Below, piece by piece: positions 52,106 through 61,387 of a stretch of 64,000 nt of DNA. The DNA comes from Chloroflexota bacterium (lineage in GTDB: Bacteria > Chloroflexota > Anaerolineae > Caldilineales > Caldilineaceae). Under the pieces are notes generated by a model that did no database searches, was not told the origin of the DNA, and saw only the letters and a program-made list of their open reading frames with translations. Where the stretch lies: positions 1 through 64,000 of the forward strand of contig DMDA01000064.1 in assembly GCA_003451595.1 (NCBI GenBank), given 5' to 3'. Within the stretch, counting starts at the first letter, position 1, and every line of letters begins with the position of its first letter. The translations under genes and the position numbers were made by a program.

Positions 52106-52227
52106 GCGCACGAGCGGCAGAGCGCACTGCGAGTTGAGGAAACAGATCGTGGGCTACCGCTGCCAACGTGACGCCACCATGGTTCTGGCTTTCCGTTGCG
52201 TCGTCATTGCAGGTAGAATGCACATCT

Positions 52228-53109
52228 ATGTACAACGACTTCACCCGCTATCTCACCGCCAAACGCACTGTCGATGATCGCGCCCTGAACCGCCCCGTCT
52301 GGGAGAGGCTGGCGGAAGCGGTACGCGCCAGGCAGGCAGGCATGAGCCGCCCGCTGCGCGTGCTGGAGATCGGCGCTGGCATTGGCACAATGGTCGAGCG
52401 GCTGCTCGCCTGGCGCCTCTTTGACGCTGACGCGCCCGGTGTCCACTATACGTTGCTCGACGCCGATCCTGCGCTGCTGGCGGCAGCGCAGGATCGGCTG
52501 ACGCAACTACCGTCGTGGCTGAAATTGGAAATTGCGCCTGCCAACGTGCTCGAATACGCGACCCGCGTAACGGCAGCCGGCGCAGCGCAACAGTGCGATC
52601 TGCTGATCGCCAACGCTGTCCTTGACTTGCTCGATCTGCCGACGGCGTTGCCGCAGTTGCGCGGTCTGGTGACTGACAAAGGCTTGTTCTACTTCACGAT
52701 CAACTTCGACGGCGCCACCTTGCTCGAACCGACCATCGACCCGGCCTTCGACGACGCTGTCGAAGCTGCCTACCATCGCACGATGGACGCGCGCATCACG
52801 GACGGGCGGCCTTCCGGCGACAGCCGCACCGGTCGCCACCTCTTTACGCGGCTGCCCGCCACCGGCTTTGACATCCGCGCTGCTGGCAGTTCGGACTGGG
52901 TAGTGCACCCGATCGAGGGGCGCTATCCTGCAGACGAAGCCTACTTCCTGCACTTTATTGTCGCCACAATGGAGCGCGCCCTGCGCCATGCCCCCACGCT
53001 GGCGCCGGCGCGTTTTGCGGCGTGGATTGCGACGCGCCACGCCCAGATCAACGACGGGGAACTGACCTACATCGCCCACCAGATCGATTTTTTCGGCGTC
53101 ACCCACTAA
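52228..53109 (+). CDS. Class I SAM-dependent methyltransferase
   Basis: The 293-residue protein has the SAM-binding motif [17 protein letters not shown] (residues ~46-61), motif [16 protein letters not shown] and the post-motif [22 protein letters not shown]. The start MYNDFTRYL is chosen over upstream codons because the preceding residues are not conserved-looking. Substrate unknown. It precedes an MFS gene by 16 bp. Confidence 0.8.
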   Translation: MYNDFTRYLTAKRTVDDRALNRPVWERLAEAVRARQAGMSRPLRVLEIGAGIGTMVERLLAWRLFDADAPGVHYTLLDADPALLAAAQDRLTQLPSWLKLEIAPANVLEYATRVTAAGAAQQCDLLIANAVLDLLDLPTALPQLRGLVTDKGLFYFTINFDGATLLEPTIDPAFDDAVEAAYHRTMDARITDGRPSGDSRTGRHLFTRLPATGFDIRAAGSSDWVVHPIEGRYPADEAYFLHFIVATMERALRHAPTLAPARFAAWIATRHAQINDGELTYIAHQIDFFGVTH

Positions 53110-53125
53110 AGATTGGATTCCACCC

Positions 53126-54322
53126 ATGCAAACAAACAAGCGCACGCGCGCCATCCCAACGACGCCGCTGGTTGTGATTGTCGCCGCCTATCTGATGTTT
53201 ATGGTGCTCGGCTTTCCCGATGGCATGTTGGGCGTTGCCTGGCCGTCGATGATGGCGGACTTTGCGGTGCAAAATGCACAGATGGGCACGATGCTGCTGG
53301 CTGCAACTATCGGCTTCCTGATCACCAGTTTCAACACGGGACGGCTGATCCGCTGGTTTGGCATCTCGACGCTGCTGGTGGGTAGCAGTGTCGTGCGCGC
53401 GATGGGGCTGCTCAGCATTGCGTTGGCGCCGCAGTGGTTGGCGTTGGTCGCCGCCGCGTTTGTCTTCGGCGTTGGCAGCGGTGCGATCGACGGTGGCATG
53501 AACACCTTCTTTGCGATGCGCGTGCGCAGCCCACGTCTGATGAACTGGCTGCATGCCAGCTTTGGTCTGGGCGCCACAATCGCACCGATCATGTTGACGG
53601 CGCTCTTCGGTCTGGGCGTCGCCTGGCGATGGGGTTACGTTATCGTGGCGTTGCTCCAGCTGGCGATGGGCCTGGTGGTCTTTCTGCGCGCAGGCGATTG
53701 GCGCATGGAGGCCGCTGAGAGCGAAACGCCAATCCCTGCCGCACGTCGCAGCACACGCGCCACACTGGCGCGACCGATTGTCTGGGTCAACATTGCCATC
53801 TTCTTCTTCTACGCTGGCATCGAGGTTACAGCGGGCAACTGGAGCTACTCGATCTTTACCGAGACACGCGGCGTTGCACCAGAAGTCGCCGGACTGATGA
53901 CAGGCCTGTATTGGGGCAGTTTCACCGTTGGCCGCGTCTTCTTCGGCATCGTCGCCAATCGCTTTGCCGTAGTTCCAACCATCCGCGCCATGGCAGTCAC
54001 CGGCATTGCGGCGGCAGCGCTCTTTTGGTGGAATCCAGTCAACTGGGTGGGCTTTGCCGGCTTGCTCATCCTCGGCTTTGCACTGGCGCCCGTCTTCCCT
54101 CTGCTGATGACCGCTACGCCGCTACGCCTCGGCAACGCCGACGCCAACAACGCCATCGGGTTCCAGGTGGCGGCAGCCAGCTTTGGCATCGGCGTGCTGC
54201 CCGGCATTGCTGGCGCGCTGGCTGACCGCGTGGGACTGGAGATCGTCGGGCCGTTTATGGTGGTAGGGCTGATCAGTATGGCGGTGCTGCATGAGGTTGC
54301 TGTCCGCTCTCACCGTGAATAA
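53126..54322 (+). CDS. Major facilitator superfamily transporter
   Basis: The 398-residue protein has about 12 membrane helices. The family loop motif between helices 2 and 3 is present as [11 protein letters not shown], and a repeat occurs at [13 protein letters not shown]. It resembles the FucP/YfkF-like MFS group ([15 protein letters not shown] near the start). Substrate unknown; cotranscription with the methyltransferase gene is likely. Confidence 0.88.
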   Translation: MQTNKRTRAIPTTPLVVIVAAYLMFMVLGFPDGMLGVAWPSMMADFAVQNAQMGTMLLAATIGFLITSFNTGRLIRWFGISTLLVGSSVVRAMGLLSIALAPQWLALVAAAFVFGVGSGAIDGGMNTFFAMRVRSPRLMNWLHASFGLGATIAPIMLTALFGLGVAWRWGYVIVALLQLAMGLVVFLRAGDWRMEAAESETPIPAARRSTRATLARPIVWVNIAIFFFYAGIEVTAGNWSYSIFTETRGVAPEVAGLMTGLYWGSFTVGRVFFGIVANRFAVVPTIRAMAVTGIAAAALFWWNPVNWVGFAGLLILGFALAPVFPLLMTATPLRLGNADANNAIGFQVAAASFGIGVLPGIAGALADRVGLEIVGPFMVVGLISMAVLHEVAVRSHRE

Positions 54323-54363
54323 AGGGGCGGCGTGAAACAGCCTATCTCCTCGTTCCTCCTGTT

Positions 54364-55446
54364 TCATGGGGCAACCAGCATTTCCAGTGGATTTGCCAAT
54401 CGACCAAAGTCGCGAATCTCGAAGTGAAGGTGCGGGCCAGTGCTGTTGCCGGTTGAACCGACTGTGCCGATGACCTGGCCCTGTCCAACGACTTCACCCT
54501 CTGTCACCAGCACGCGATCCAGATGTGCGTAAAGCGTCATATAGTCGATCTTGTGGTCGATAATCACGAACTGCCCGTAGCCCTGGTTATTCCAGCCAGC
54601 GCGCAACACCACGCCGCGATCCGCCGCCGTGACAGGCGTACCCTGGGGCGCGGCAATGTCGATGGCGCGATGATCGTACCGATAGCTCTGGCTGAGCCAG
54701 CCATAGACAGGCCAGGTGAAGTGACCGCTCCCATAGGGCCAATCCGCCGGCAGTGGCCCGGCCACGCTCTGCGTCGGCTTGCGCGTGGCGCTGCGCTGCG
54801 CAAAGACGACAAAGGGCGACGTGTTGATCGGCGAGTTGAGCATGATCGCCAGGAAGTCAGCGTCAGCCAGGCTACCAACAGTTACGGCGTCCGCTGACGA
54901 GGGGAGCAACAAGGGGATACGCACGTGCGTTCCCGGCGCCAGGGGTGCATCATCGCCAGCAGAAAGACGGTTCCACGTCACAGCGCGGATTTGATCAGGA
55001 TGCAATAGATAGCGCGCGGCGATCGTCGTCAGTGTCTCGCCCGGCTGCACCACGTGACAGAGCATGTTGGCCGGTGGTGCAGTCAGCACATCTCCAATCA
55101 CCAGTGGCTGATCAACAGTGAAAGATGGCGCAACCGCACAAGGTGCATCCTCCAGGTCGATGCCCATCTCCAGCGCTACGCTGAAGAGTGTGTCTCCTGG
55201 TTGCACGATGTAGGTGACAGGCGCATCATCGGCGTGGTGGATCGACCGCGCCGAGAAGACGGCGGCTGGCGTGGCCGTCGGCGTCGCAAGGGGGAAGCGA
55301 GGTGCGCCGGGTGTTGGCGTGGCGACATCGTTGGGCGTAATCACAGGCGCCTGCGCGCTGACGCGGCTCATCATCACTAGCAGCCACAACACCACCGCCA
55401 GCACGCCACCCATCATCTGCGCAGTGCGCAAAACCCACGCCAACAT
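54364..55446 (-). CDS. LysM-M23 peptidase (secreted cell-wall endopeptidase)
   Basis: The 360-residue protein starts behind GGAGCAGGG; the longer frame (to 55662) runs through a DNA repeat and is not coding. An N-terminal signal or anchor helix (residues ~8-30) is followed by two LysM domains (TYIVQPGDTLFSVALEMG, CHVVQPGETLTTIAARYLL), then an M23 domain with zinc ligands in YDHRAIDIAAPQGTPV and GPHLHFEIRDFG. It should bind peptidoglycan and cut peptide crosslinks, or activate other hydrolases if catalytically silent. Confidence 0.9.
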   Translation of the reverse strand: MLAWVLRTAQMMGGVLAVVLWLLVMMSRVSAQAPVITPNDVATPTPGAPRFPLATPTATPAAVFSARSIHHADDAPVTYIVQPGDTLFSVALEMGIDLEDAPCAVAPSFTVDQPLVIGDVLTAPPANMLCHVVQPGETLTTIAARYLLHPDQIRAVTWNRLSAGDDAPLAPGTHVRIPLLLPSSADAVTVGSLADADFLAIMLNSPINTSPFVVFAQRSATRKPTQSVAGPLPADWPYGSGHFTWPVYGWLSQSYRYDHRAIDIAAPQGTPVTAADRGVVLRAGWNNQGYGQFVIIDHKIDYMTLYAHLDRVLVTEGEVVGQGQVIGTVGSTGNSTGPHLHFEIRDFGRLANPLEMLVAP

Positions 55447-55477
55447 CCCTGCTCCATTACCTGCGAAATCACGCCCT

Positions 55478-55506
55478 ATGATAACATCTACCTGACAAGC
55501 TGACCA
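55478..55506 (-). promoter_or_regulatory. Promoter of the LysM-M23 peptidase gene
   Basis: On the minus strand, TGGTCA (55501-55506), 17 bp, then TATCAT (55478-55483) with an extended TG. It lies just outside the 13-bp tandem repeat, and the expected start near 55470 leaves a short leader with GGAGCAGGG. Confidence 0.5.
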
Positions 55507-55512
55507 TTGCAG

Positions 55513-55627
55513 CACGCAACGCAGACACGCAACACAGACACGCAACACAGACACGCAACACAGACACGCAACACAGACACGCAACACAGACATGCAACAC
55601 AGACACGCAACACAGACACGCAACACA
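55513..55627 (+). repeat. 13-bp tandem repeat directly upstream of trpC
   Basis: Nine head-to-tail units of CACGCAACACAGA: eight full and a last of 11 bp. Two units carry single substitutions. The period is not a multiple of three, so it is not a protein repeat. The array ends at the trpC ATG and leaves no Shine-Dalgarno sequence. It has no unique spacers and is not a CRISPR array. Confidence 0.95.
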
Positions 55628-56497
55628 ATGAAACCATCCAAACTCGATATTGCCAAGCACAAAGGCGAAGTCCTCGATCAGATCATGGCATGGAAGCGGC
55701 AGGAAGTGCCCAAACAGATGGAGATCATGCCGCTGGCGCAGGTCAAAGCCTTCGTGCGCGTGACGCCACCCGCACTCGATTTCACTGCCGCGCTGACGTC
55801 CACGCCCGGCGCCAGCCTGATCGCCGAGGTGAAACGCGCCAGCCCATCCAAAGGCGTGATCGCCCACGACTGGGACCCGGAGTTGATCGCCGAGACCTAC
55901 GCGCGCAACGGTGCGGCGGCGATCTCCTGTCTAACCGACAGCCGCTTCTTCCAGGGCAAGCTGGAATATCTGACCGCCATCAAGGAGCGGCTGCGTGAGA
56001 TCGGCCAGCCGGTTCCGGTGCTGCGCAAAGATTTTCTTTACCACGAGTATCAGGTTTATGAGGCGCGCATGGCCGGCGCCGACGCCATCTTGCTCATCGT
56101 CGGCGTGCTGGGCGACAGAGACCTGCGCACCCTGCGCGAGCTGGCGGAGAGCCTGGGCATGGCGGCGCTCGTCGAAGTGCACGACGAAGCCGAGACCGAA
56201 CGCGCGCTCAAAAGCGGCGCCCGCATCATTGGCGTCAACAACCGCAACCTGCGCACTTTTGAGGTGGACATCGAGACCACCGGACGCCTGCGCAAGCTGA
56301 TCCCGCCGGATCGCATCCTGGTCGGTGAGAGCGGCATTCGCACTGTCGAGGATGTGCGGCGCATGGCGGAAATGGGCTGCGACGCCATTTTGGTTGGAGA
56401 GACCTTCTGCAAGCTGCCGCAAGCAAAACGTGGCGCTGAGGTGAAGGTATTCGTTGAGGCAGGCAGAATTGGTCACAAAAGTGAGTCTGGCAGATGA
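55628..56497 (+). CDS. trpC: Indole-3-glycerol phosphate synthase
   Basis: The 289-residue TIM-barrel enzyme closes the indole ring in tryptophan synthesis. Signatures: LIAEVKRASPSKG (catalytic Lys), VLRKDFLYHEYQVYEAR, GVNNRNLRTFEVD and VGESGIRT (phosphate site). The start MKPSKLDI is chosen because the upstream in-frame ATG lies inside the tandem repeat. The stop overlaps the next gene (ATGA). Confidence 0.95.
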   Translation: MKPSKLDIAKHKGEVLDQIMAWKRQEVPKQMEIMPLAQVKAFVRVTPPALDFTAALTSTPGASLIAEVKRASPSKGVIAHDWDPELIAETYARNGAAAISCLTDSRFFQGKLEYLTAIKERLREIGQPVPVLRKDFLYHEYQVYEARMAGADAILLIVGVLGDRDLRTLRELAESLGMAALVEVHDEAETERALKSGARIIGVNNRNLRTFEVDIETTGRLRKLIPPDRILVGESGIRTVEDVRRMAEMGCDAILVGETFCKLPQAKRGAEVKVFVEAGRIGHKSESGR

Positions 56498-57957
56498 GCG
56501 AGTCTACTTCCTTTCACATGACCCCCGACGAGTTCCGCACCTTTGGCTACGCGGTGATCGACTGGATCGCCGACTATCAGCAACGCGTTGAGTCGCTGCC
56601 GGTGATGTCGCAGGTGCAGCCGGGGGATATCCGCGCCATGCTGCCGGCGCACCCACCCGCACATGGCGAAGCCTTCGCCGACATCCTGGCGGACATCGAC
56701 CGCGTCATTCTGCCGGGCGTTACACACTGGCAGTCGCCCAACTTCTTTGCCTATTTCCCTGCCAACGCTTCAGGTCCTGCCATCTTGGGCGATCTGCTCT
56801 CGTCAGGATTGGGCGTGCAGGGCATGCTCTGGCTGACCAGCCCGGCGTGCACCGAGGTCGAGACGCACATGCTGGACTGGTTGGTTGAGATGCTGGCGCT
56901 GCCGGAGAAGTTCATGTCGACCTCGACCGGCGGCGGCGTGATCCAGGATTCGGCGTCGAGCGCCACGCTCACGGCATTGCTGGCGGCGCGTGAACGGGCG
57001 ACCAACTTCACGGTTAATCGCAGCGGCGGCACAGGCAAGTTGGTTGCCTACGCCACCAGCCAGACGCACTCTTCACTCGAAAAAGCGATGATGATCGCGG
57101 GACTGGGACGCCAAAATCTGCGGTTGATCGATGTCGACGCCACCTTTGCCATGCGCCCCGACGCCCTTGCCGACCAGATCGCCCGCGACCGCGCCGACGG
57201 CTTGACGCCCATCTTTGTATGCGCTACGGTCGGCACAACCTCTTCCAACGCCATCGACCCCCTGCCTGCCATCGGCGAAATTTGCCAGCGCGAGCGACTC
57301 TGGCTGCACGTCGATGCGGCGATGGCGGGCACGGCCGCGCTCTGTCCAGAATTTCGCTGGATTCACGCCGGGCTGGAGCACGCCGACTCCTACTGCTTCA
57401 ACCCGCACAAATGGATGTTCACCAACTTCGACTGTGACGCCTTCTTCGTGGCTGACCGCAAGGCGCTGATCGACACGCTGAGCATCCTGCCCGAATATCT
57501 GCGCAACGAAGCGACCAAAACTGGTGCAGTCATCGACTATCGCGACTGGCAGATTCCCTTGGGCCGCCGCTTCCGTGCGCTCAAGCTGTGGTTTGTGATA
57601 CGACATTATGGCGTCGAAGGGTTGCAATTCCATGTGCGGCAGCATGTGCAGATGGCGCAACAGTTTGCCGAGTGGGTGCGCGCCAGCGATGATTTCGAGT
57701 TGGCGGCGCCAGTTCCGCTCAACCTGGTCTGTTTCCGGCACAAGGGCGGCGATGCGATCAACCAGCAGATCATGGATCGCATCAACCGCAGCGGCGACCT
57801 CTTCTTCACACACACCAGGCTCGACGGCAAGCTAACACTGCGCATGAGCATCGGCCAGACGCACACGCAGATGGAGCACGTGCAGCGCGCCTGGACGCGC
57901 ATCCAGGAAGAAACAAGGAAACTTGTCCAGGGACAAGCTGCGAGAATCCAGAATTGA
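56494..57957 (+). CDS. Group II PLP-dependent aromatic amino acid decarboxylase
   Basis: The 487-residue enzyme has the PLP lysine in NPHKW (Lys306), the HVDAAMAG aspartate that holds the pyridine ring, and TGGGVIQDSASS near the phosphate site. The length and overall pattern match aromatic-L-amino-acid/tryptophan decarboxylases. Placement between trpC and trpF, with translational coupling to trpC, suggests tryptophan or an aromatic precursor as substrate, giving tryptamine-type amines. Tyrosine or DOPA cannot be excluded. Confidence 0.87.
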   Translation: MSESTSFHMTPDEFRTFGYAVIDWIADYQQRVESLPVMSQVQPGDIRAMLPAHPPAHGEAFADILADIDRVILPGVTHWQSPNFFAYFPANASGPAILGDLLSSGLGVQGMLWLTSPACTEVETHMLDWLVEMLALPEKFMSTSTGGGVIQDSASSATLTALLAARERATNFTVNRSGGTGKLVAYATSQTHSSLEKAMMIAGLGRQNLRLIDVDATFAMRPDALADQIARDRADGLTPIFVCATVGTTSSNAIDPLPAIGEICQRERLWLHVDAAMAGTAALCPEFRWIHAGLEHADSYCFNPHKWMFTNFDCDAFFVADRKALIDTLSILPEYLRNEATKTGAVIDYRDWQIPLGRRFRALKLWFVIRHYGVEGLQFHVRQHVQMAQQFAEWVRASDDFELAAPVPLNLVCFRHKGGDAINQQIMDRINRSGDLFFTHTRLDGKLTLRMSIGQTHTQMEHVQRAWTRIQEETRKLVQGQAARIQN

Positions 57958-58026
57958 TCCGCAGATTTCGCAGATTTCGCAGAATAACTTGTGATCTTCT
58001 CTGCGAAATCTGCGTAATCTGTGGAT
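57957..58026. repeat. 70-nt hairpin element, copy 1
   Basis: Arms of 27 nt (57957-57983 and 58000-58026) pair with two mismatches around a 16-nt loop. The arms are made of GCAGATT/CGCAGA units. It begins on the last base of the decarboxylase stop codon. A second copy in opposite orientation lies at 63244-63313. Confidence 0.9.
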
Positions 58027-58049
58027 GACAGAAATCAGGCGATGGGAAG

Positions 58050-58718
58050 ATGACGATTGTCAAAATCTGTGGGTTGACCAATTTGGAGGATGCGCTTGTG
58101 GCGGCGGAGACAGGCGCGGATTTGCTGGGCTTCATTCTGTACCCGAAGTCGCCGCGCTACGTTGCGCCGGAGACAATCACCGCAATCGTGGCGGGCGTAC
58201 GCAAGGCGTTTGCACTGCCGCCACGCTGTGTCGGCGTGTTTGTCAACGCGTCGACAGCGCAGGTGCTGGCGACGCTGGACCAGACCAAGCTCGATCTGGC
58301 GCAGCTTCACGGCGACGAATCAGCGTCGGAGGTGGCGGCGCTGAGAGGGCGCGGCTTCAAGGCGATGCGGCCAACGAATCTGGAGACGGCGTTAGCGGCG
58401 ATTGATGCGTTTGCTTCGCTCGGCGCAGCGGCGGGGCCACAACTGCTGGTGGACGCGTACACGCCGAACGCTTACGGCGGCGCCGGGCAAGTGGCGGATT
58501 GGTCGCTGGCAGCGGCAGTTGCGCAGCGGGTCGACCGGCTGCTGCTGGCCGGTGGCTTGACGCCGGAGAATGTCGCCGACGCGGTGCGGCAGGTCAAGCC
58601 GTGGGGCGTCGACGTCGCCAGTGGCGTCGAACGGGCGCCAGGGCGCAAAGATCACGCCAAAGTGCGAGCATTCATCGCTGCCGCCAAGAACCTGACATTA
58701 CCCTTCCGCCCTTCCTAA
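58050..58718 (+). CDS. trpF: Phosphoribosylanthranilate isomerase
   Basis: The 222-residue TIM-barrel enzyme catalyses the Amadori step before TrpC. The N-terminal VKICGLTNLEDA carries the catalytic Cys, FILYPKSPRYV and QLHGDE are the usual strand motifs, and the phosphate site is LAGGLTPENV and DVASGVE. Separated from the decarboxylase gene only by the 70-nt hairpin. Confidence 0.95.
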   Translation: MTIVKICGLTNLEDALVAAETGADLLGFILYPKSPRYVAPETITAIVAGVRKAFALPPRCVGVFVNASTAQVLATLDQTKLDLAQLHGDESASEVAALRGRGFKAMRPTNLETALAAIDAFASLGAAAGPQLLVDAYTPNAYGGAGQVADWSLAAAVAQRVDRLLLAGGLTPENVADAVRQVKPWGVDVASGVERAPGRKDHAKVRAFIAAAKNLTLPFRPS

Positions 58719-58742
58719 CTCGCTCCTCGCAACTCGCCCCTC

Positions 58743-59087
58743 TTATTTGAGCGGGATCGCCGCCTTGCAATACGGACAGTGCGCTGTCGTGACGCCGCTC
58801 CATACGACCGTGCTGGCGTTGATGGCTGCGCCGCAGGTGGGGCAGGTCGCGGGCACGGCAAGTGCAGCCGCACGCGCCTGCTGCGCAGCTTGCGCCCTGG
58901 CCTCCTCACGCTTCGCCAGCATTTGCAGCAACGCCTGCGCGATGCCGCTGATTGCCACCAGGATCAAGATGCCAGGAAACCAGTTGTCCGTATAAAAGAG
59001 CACTGCCAGACCGATCAGCCAGATTCCTGAGTGCACAGCAGCATACAAGCCGGTGAGTTCGCGTTCCTCTTTTTCTTTCTCTGCCAT
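58743..59087 (-). CDS. Small zinc-ribbon membrane protein
   Basis: The 114-residue protein starts MAEKEKEERELTGLY, has two hydrophobic helices (residues ~18-55), then an Ala-rich linker and a C-terminal zinc ribbon CPTCGAAI...CPYCKAAIPLK. No enzymatic motif. Possibly a membrane sensor or scaffold; function unknown. The start is set by composition, since the ribosome-binding site is weak. Confidence 0.7.
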   Translation of the reverse strand: MAEKEKEERELTGLYAAVHSGIWLIGLAVLFYTDNWFPGILILVAISGIAQALLQMLAKREEARAQAAQQARAAALAVPATCPTCGAAINASTVVWSGVTTAHCPYCKAAIPLK

Positions 59088-59109
59088 CGTGAGATTCTCT
59101 CCGCGAAAA

Positions 59110-59140
59110 CCTTCCAGGAGGCTTTGAGCTTCCTGAAAGG
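59110..59140. repeat. 31-nt hairpin, diverged copy of the 42630-42660 element
   Basis: CCTTCCAGGAGGCT, loop TTG, AGCTTCCTGAAAGG: same length and arm sequence pattern as the copy at 42.6 kb but with a few unpaired positions. It lies in the leader of the zinc-ribbon gene. Confidence 0.75.
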
Positions 59141-59157
59141 TGATGAAACAACTCCAA

Positions 59158-59934
59158 TTAGCCGGGGAACCAGCCAGCTTCCGTCTTCGAGCACTTGGCG
59201 CTCTGCGGTGGCATGTTCTGATAGAGCTGCCGCGTCTGCCATTGATCGGCAGTGCAGTTTTGCCAGAGGACGATCTGTGGCTCCATCTGGATCGACCCCA
59301 TGTTCGGCGCATTCCAGGCGCCGTTGGACTGGAAGCAGTTGGACTGGTGAATCTGCTGCTGTGCGCAGCGGCTATAGTCGCCAAACTGCGTGACCGGGCC
59401 GCTCGACGGCGGTGGGAACAGTCCGCCCGATGGCTGTGGGATAGGCGCTGGAGCAGGTGGGGCCGGCTGCTTATCAAACGACCAGCTCATATACAGATAC
59501 GCCGGGCCGGATGCCTGGACATAGTCGATCTGGATGAAATGGTTCCCCTGGCTCAGCGGCGCCGTCACGTTGATCGGCTTGCCGGGGATGTTCAGCCCCA
59601 ACGTGTTGAAGATCACGGCGCCATCCACATACAACACAAAAGCGTCGTCGGCGATAACCTGAAAGATATAGTTGCCGGCATAGAAAAAGGAATTAGTCGT
59701 CAGGCGAGCGCTCCAGTTTTGCGCGGGCATGCCTGGAACCGGCGGCATATCGCTGCCCCAGTTGAAGGCGACGGCATTTGCGTACTGCATATAAACCGGC
59801 GCCCCAGCCCAGTTCGGGTTGTTGAAGTAATTGACCTGCCACGGGCTGGAAGCCTGGGCAATTGCGGCCTGCGGCGCGCCGACGAATCCAACGAGCAGCA
59901 GGAACGCCGTGATGGTGAGTAGCACACGTTGCAT
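59158..59934 (-). CDS. Secreted protein with PA14-like domain
   Basis: The 258-residue protein starts MQRVLLTIT behind AAGGA and has a signal peptide ending near AIAQA. Residues ~30-155 resemble a PA14 carbohydrate-binding domain: VNYFNNPNWAGAPVYMQY, FNWGSDMPPVPGMPAQNWSARL, DDAFVLYVDGAVIFNT and HFIQIDYVQASGPAYLYMSW. A Pro-rich linker and a Cys-containing tail follow. Probably binds surface sugars or the cell wall. Confidence 0.7.
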   Translation of the reverse strand: MQRVLLTITAFLLLVGFVGAPQAAIAQASSPWQVNYFNNPNWAGAPVYMQYANAVAFNWGSDMPPVPGMPAQNWSARLTTNSFFYAGNYIFQVIADDAFVLYVDGAVIFNTLGLNIPGKPINVTAPLSQGNHFIQIDYVQASGPAYLYMSWSFDKQPAPPAPAPIPQPSGGLFPPPSSGPVTQFGDYSRCAQQQIHQSNCFQSNGAWNAPNMGSIQMEPQIVLWQNCTADQWQTRQLYQNMPPQSAKCSKTEAGWFPG

Positions 59935-59986
59935 AGGTCCTTGTTCCCTCATTCGTTCGATCATGGAGATGATTGGTAAGCGCCGC

Positions 59987-61081
59987 TCACGGAGTTGCCA
60001 TAGCGTCAGCCGAAGGCGCCATCGGTGTCAGTTCCATTGGCGCCAGCGCGGTGTCCTCAGCAATCGTCAGGGCGCCAGTGACCGGTGTTGTCGGATCGAA
60101 GCGCCCTACCCACACGCCATACAGCCCGCTGGGGTTGGGGATGTCGATGACCGGGTTGCCATTTGCGCCCTCCGCCGAGTCGTCGCTGCACAGCACAATC
60201 TCTTCACCGACGACGACGAGCGATGCATCGGCTGACCCCTCAAAGAAGACACGCAAGGTGTCGCTGGCGCCGCTGTAATGGAAGACGAACTCCGGCGCGG
60301 CGCCGCTGACAAGCCCGCTGCACACCGTGCCGTTGTCATCCTCATTCAGAATGGTGAAGATCGGCGTCTCGCCGGTGACAACCAGCGTTGCCGTGATCGG
60401 CGTGTCGCCGCCAGCAATCTCCACATCGGGCGTTATCGTACGTCCGGCAGCGCGTGAGGCGGTGACGGCATCGCCGCCAGCCGACTCTCCGGTCAATGCA
60501 GCCTGCACACTATCGGCGCCGATGACGCCTGCCGGCTGCACATCAGCAGTAATTGGGCCGCGTTTGACCAATGCGCCCGGGTCGAAATTATTGACGTTGA
60601 CCGTGCGATTGGCAGTGATGACCAGCAAGCCAGGAATCAACTGCCCTTCATCGTAGCTGCCCACCCACAAGGTGTATGTCCCCTCGGCAGGCGCCTCGAT
60701 GGTCAACATCGGATCGAGCAGATTATCGCTGGCGTCGTCGTTACAGAGATAGGAGCCGTCGGGGAGTTGCACTACAAGCGTCGGGTCAAAGTCGCTGTAA
60801 TAAAAAATGTCGAACGCTTCCACTTCCCCTTCCCAATTCACCGTAAAGCTGGGCGCTGCCGGAATGAAACCAACACATGCCGCGTCGAGCGTAGATGCAG
60901 CGACCTTGCCGCCGCCGTTCAGACTGACAACGAATGGGTCAAGTGGAAAGCCCGCCTTCAGGTTCATGGTCAGGAACGCGGCAGGAGCCACATCGTTGCC
61001 AGCGTCGCTTTGCGCCAATGCGGTGCTGCCACCAGACGCAATGAGCAGTATCGCCAGCAGCAATAGCATGACTGTACGCAT
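59987..61081 (-). CDS. Secreted protein with two pre-peptidase-like (PPC) beta domains
   Basis: The 364-residue protein starts MRTVMLLLL behind GGAGAA. After the signal peptide it has two similar halves, each with an FTVNWEG/FVFHYSG strand, a DPTLVVQLPDGSYLCNDD or ASLVVVGEEIVLCSDD strand and a PAEGTYTLWVGSYD or PSGLYGVWVGRFD closing motif. These are typical of PPC domains, here without any protease. It lies 52 bp upstream of the PA14-like gene and is probably cotranscribed with it. Function unknown. Confidence 0.72.
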   Translation of the reverse strand: MRTVMLLLLAILLIASGGSTALAQSDAGNDVAPAAFLTMNLKAGFPLDPFVVSLNGGGKVAASTLDAACVGFIPAAPSFTVNWEGEVEAFDIFYYSDFDPTLVVQLPDGSYLCNDDASDNLLDPMLTIEAPAEGTYTLWVGSYDEGQLIPGLLVITANRTVNVNNFDPGALVKRGPITADVQPAGVIGADSVQAALTGESAGGDAVTASRAAGRTITPDVEIAGGDTPITATLVVTGETPIFTILNEDDNGTVCSGLVSGAAPEFVFHYSGASDTLRVFFEGSADASLVVVGEEIVLCSDDSAEGANGNPVIDIPNPSGLYGVWVGRFDPTTPVTGALTIAEDTALAPMELTPMAPSADAMATP

Positions 61082-61387
61082 AATCACTTCTCCTACACGT
61101 TGAACAGATTGATTGATGTCGCCGTCCCGCGCCGCGCGTCAGGCGGTTTTGCGGCAGCATACCACAACTATTGTAGCTGACAACTTGTTGTTGTCACCGG
61201 GGCTACTGCAAGGCGCGGGGGACAAGAGTTTGCATCGCAAGTCGTCATCTCCGGCGCGACAACTGCCATATCACGCCGGAGATGATGACCCATAAACACC
61301 AACCACCCACAGAAGGGTTTCGTATTTGTATGCGCCATTGAGTACAATTGCTTGGACAATTCTCACTCTTGCCACAGGAGGCTCTTG
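61082..61387. other. Divergent intergenic region with two hairpins
   Basis: TGACAAC/GTTGTCA (61178-61196) forms a small hairpin, and TCATCTCCGGCG (61245-61256) pairs perfectly with CGCCGGAGATGA (61274-61285). A TACAAT at 61343-61348 could be a -10 for the downstream ABC operon but lacks a good -35. No known riboswitch core was recognised and no gene is seen. Confidence 0.5.

Noticed and set aside
55513..55627. CRISPR array
   Set aside because: Units are directly adjacent with no unique spacers, and no cas genes are present.
55447..55662. 72-residue N-terminal extension of the LysM-M23 protein with Cys-rich VLRVCVACL repeats
   Set aside because: It is the translation of the 13-bp tandem repeat and overlaps trpC on the other strand; the true start with GGAGCAGGG is at 55446.
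61082..61387. TPP or guanidine riboswitch before the SsuA/TauA-type operon
   Set aside because: The hairpins are present, but none of the conserved core sequences of those riboswitches could be found.
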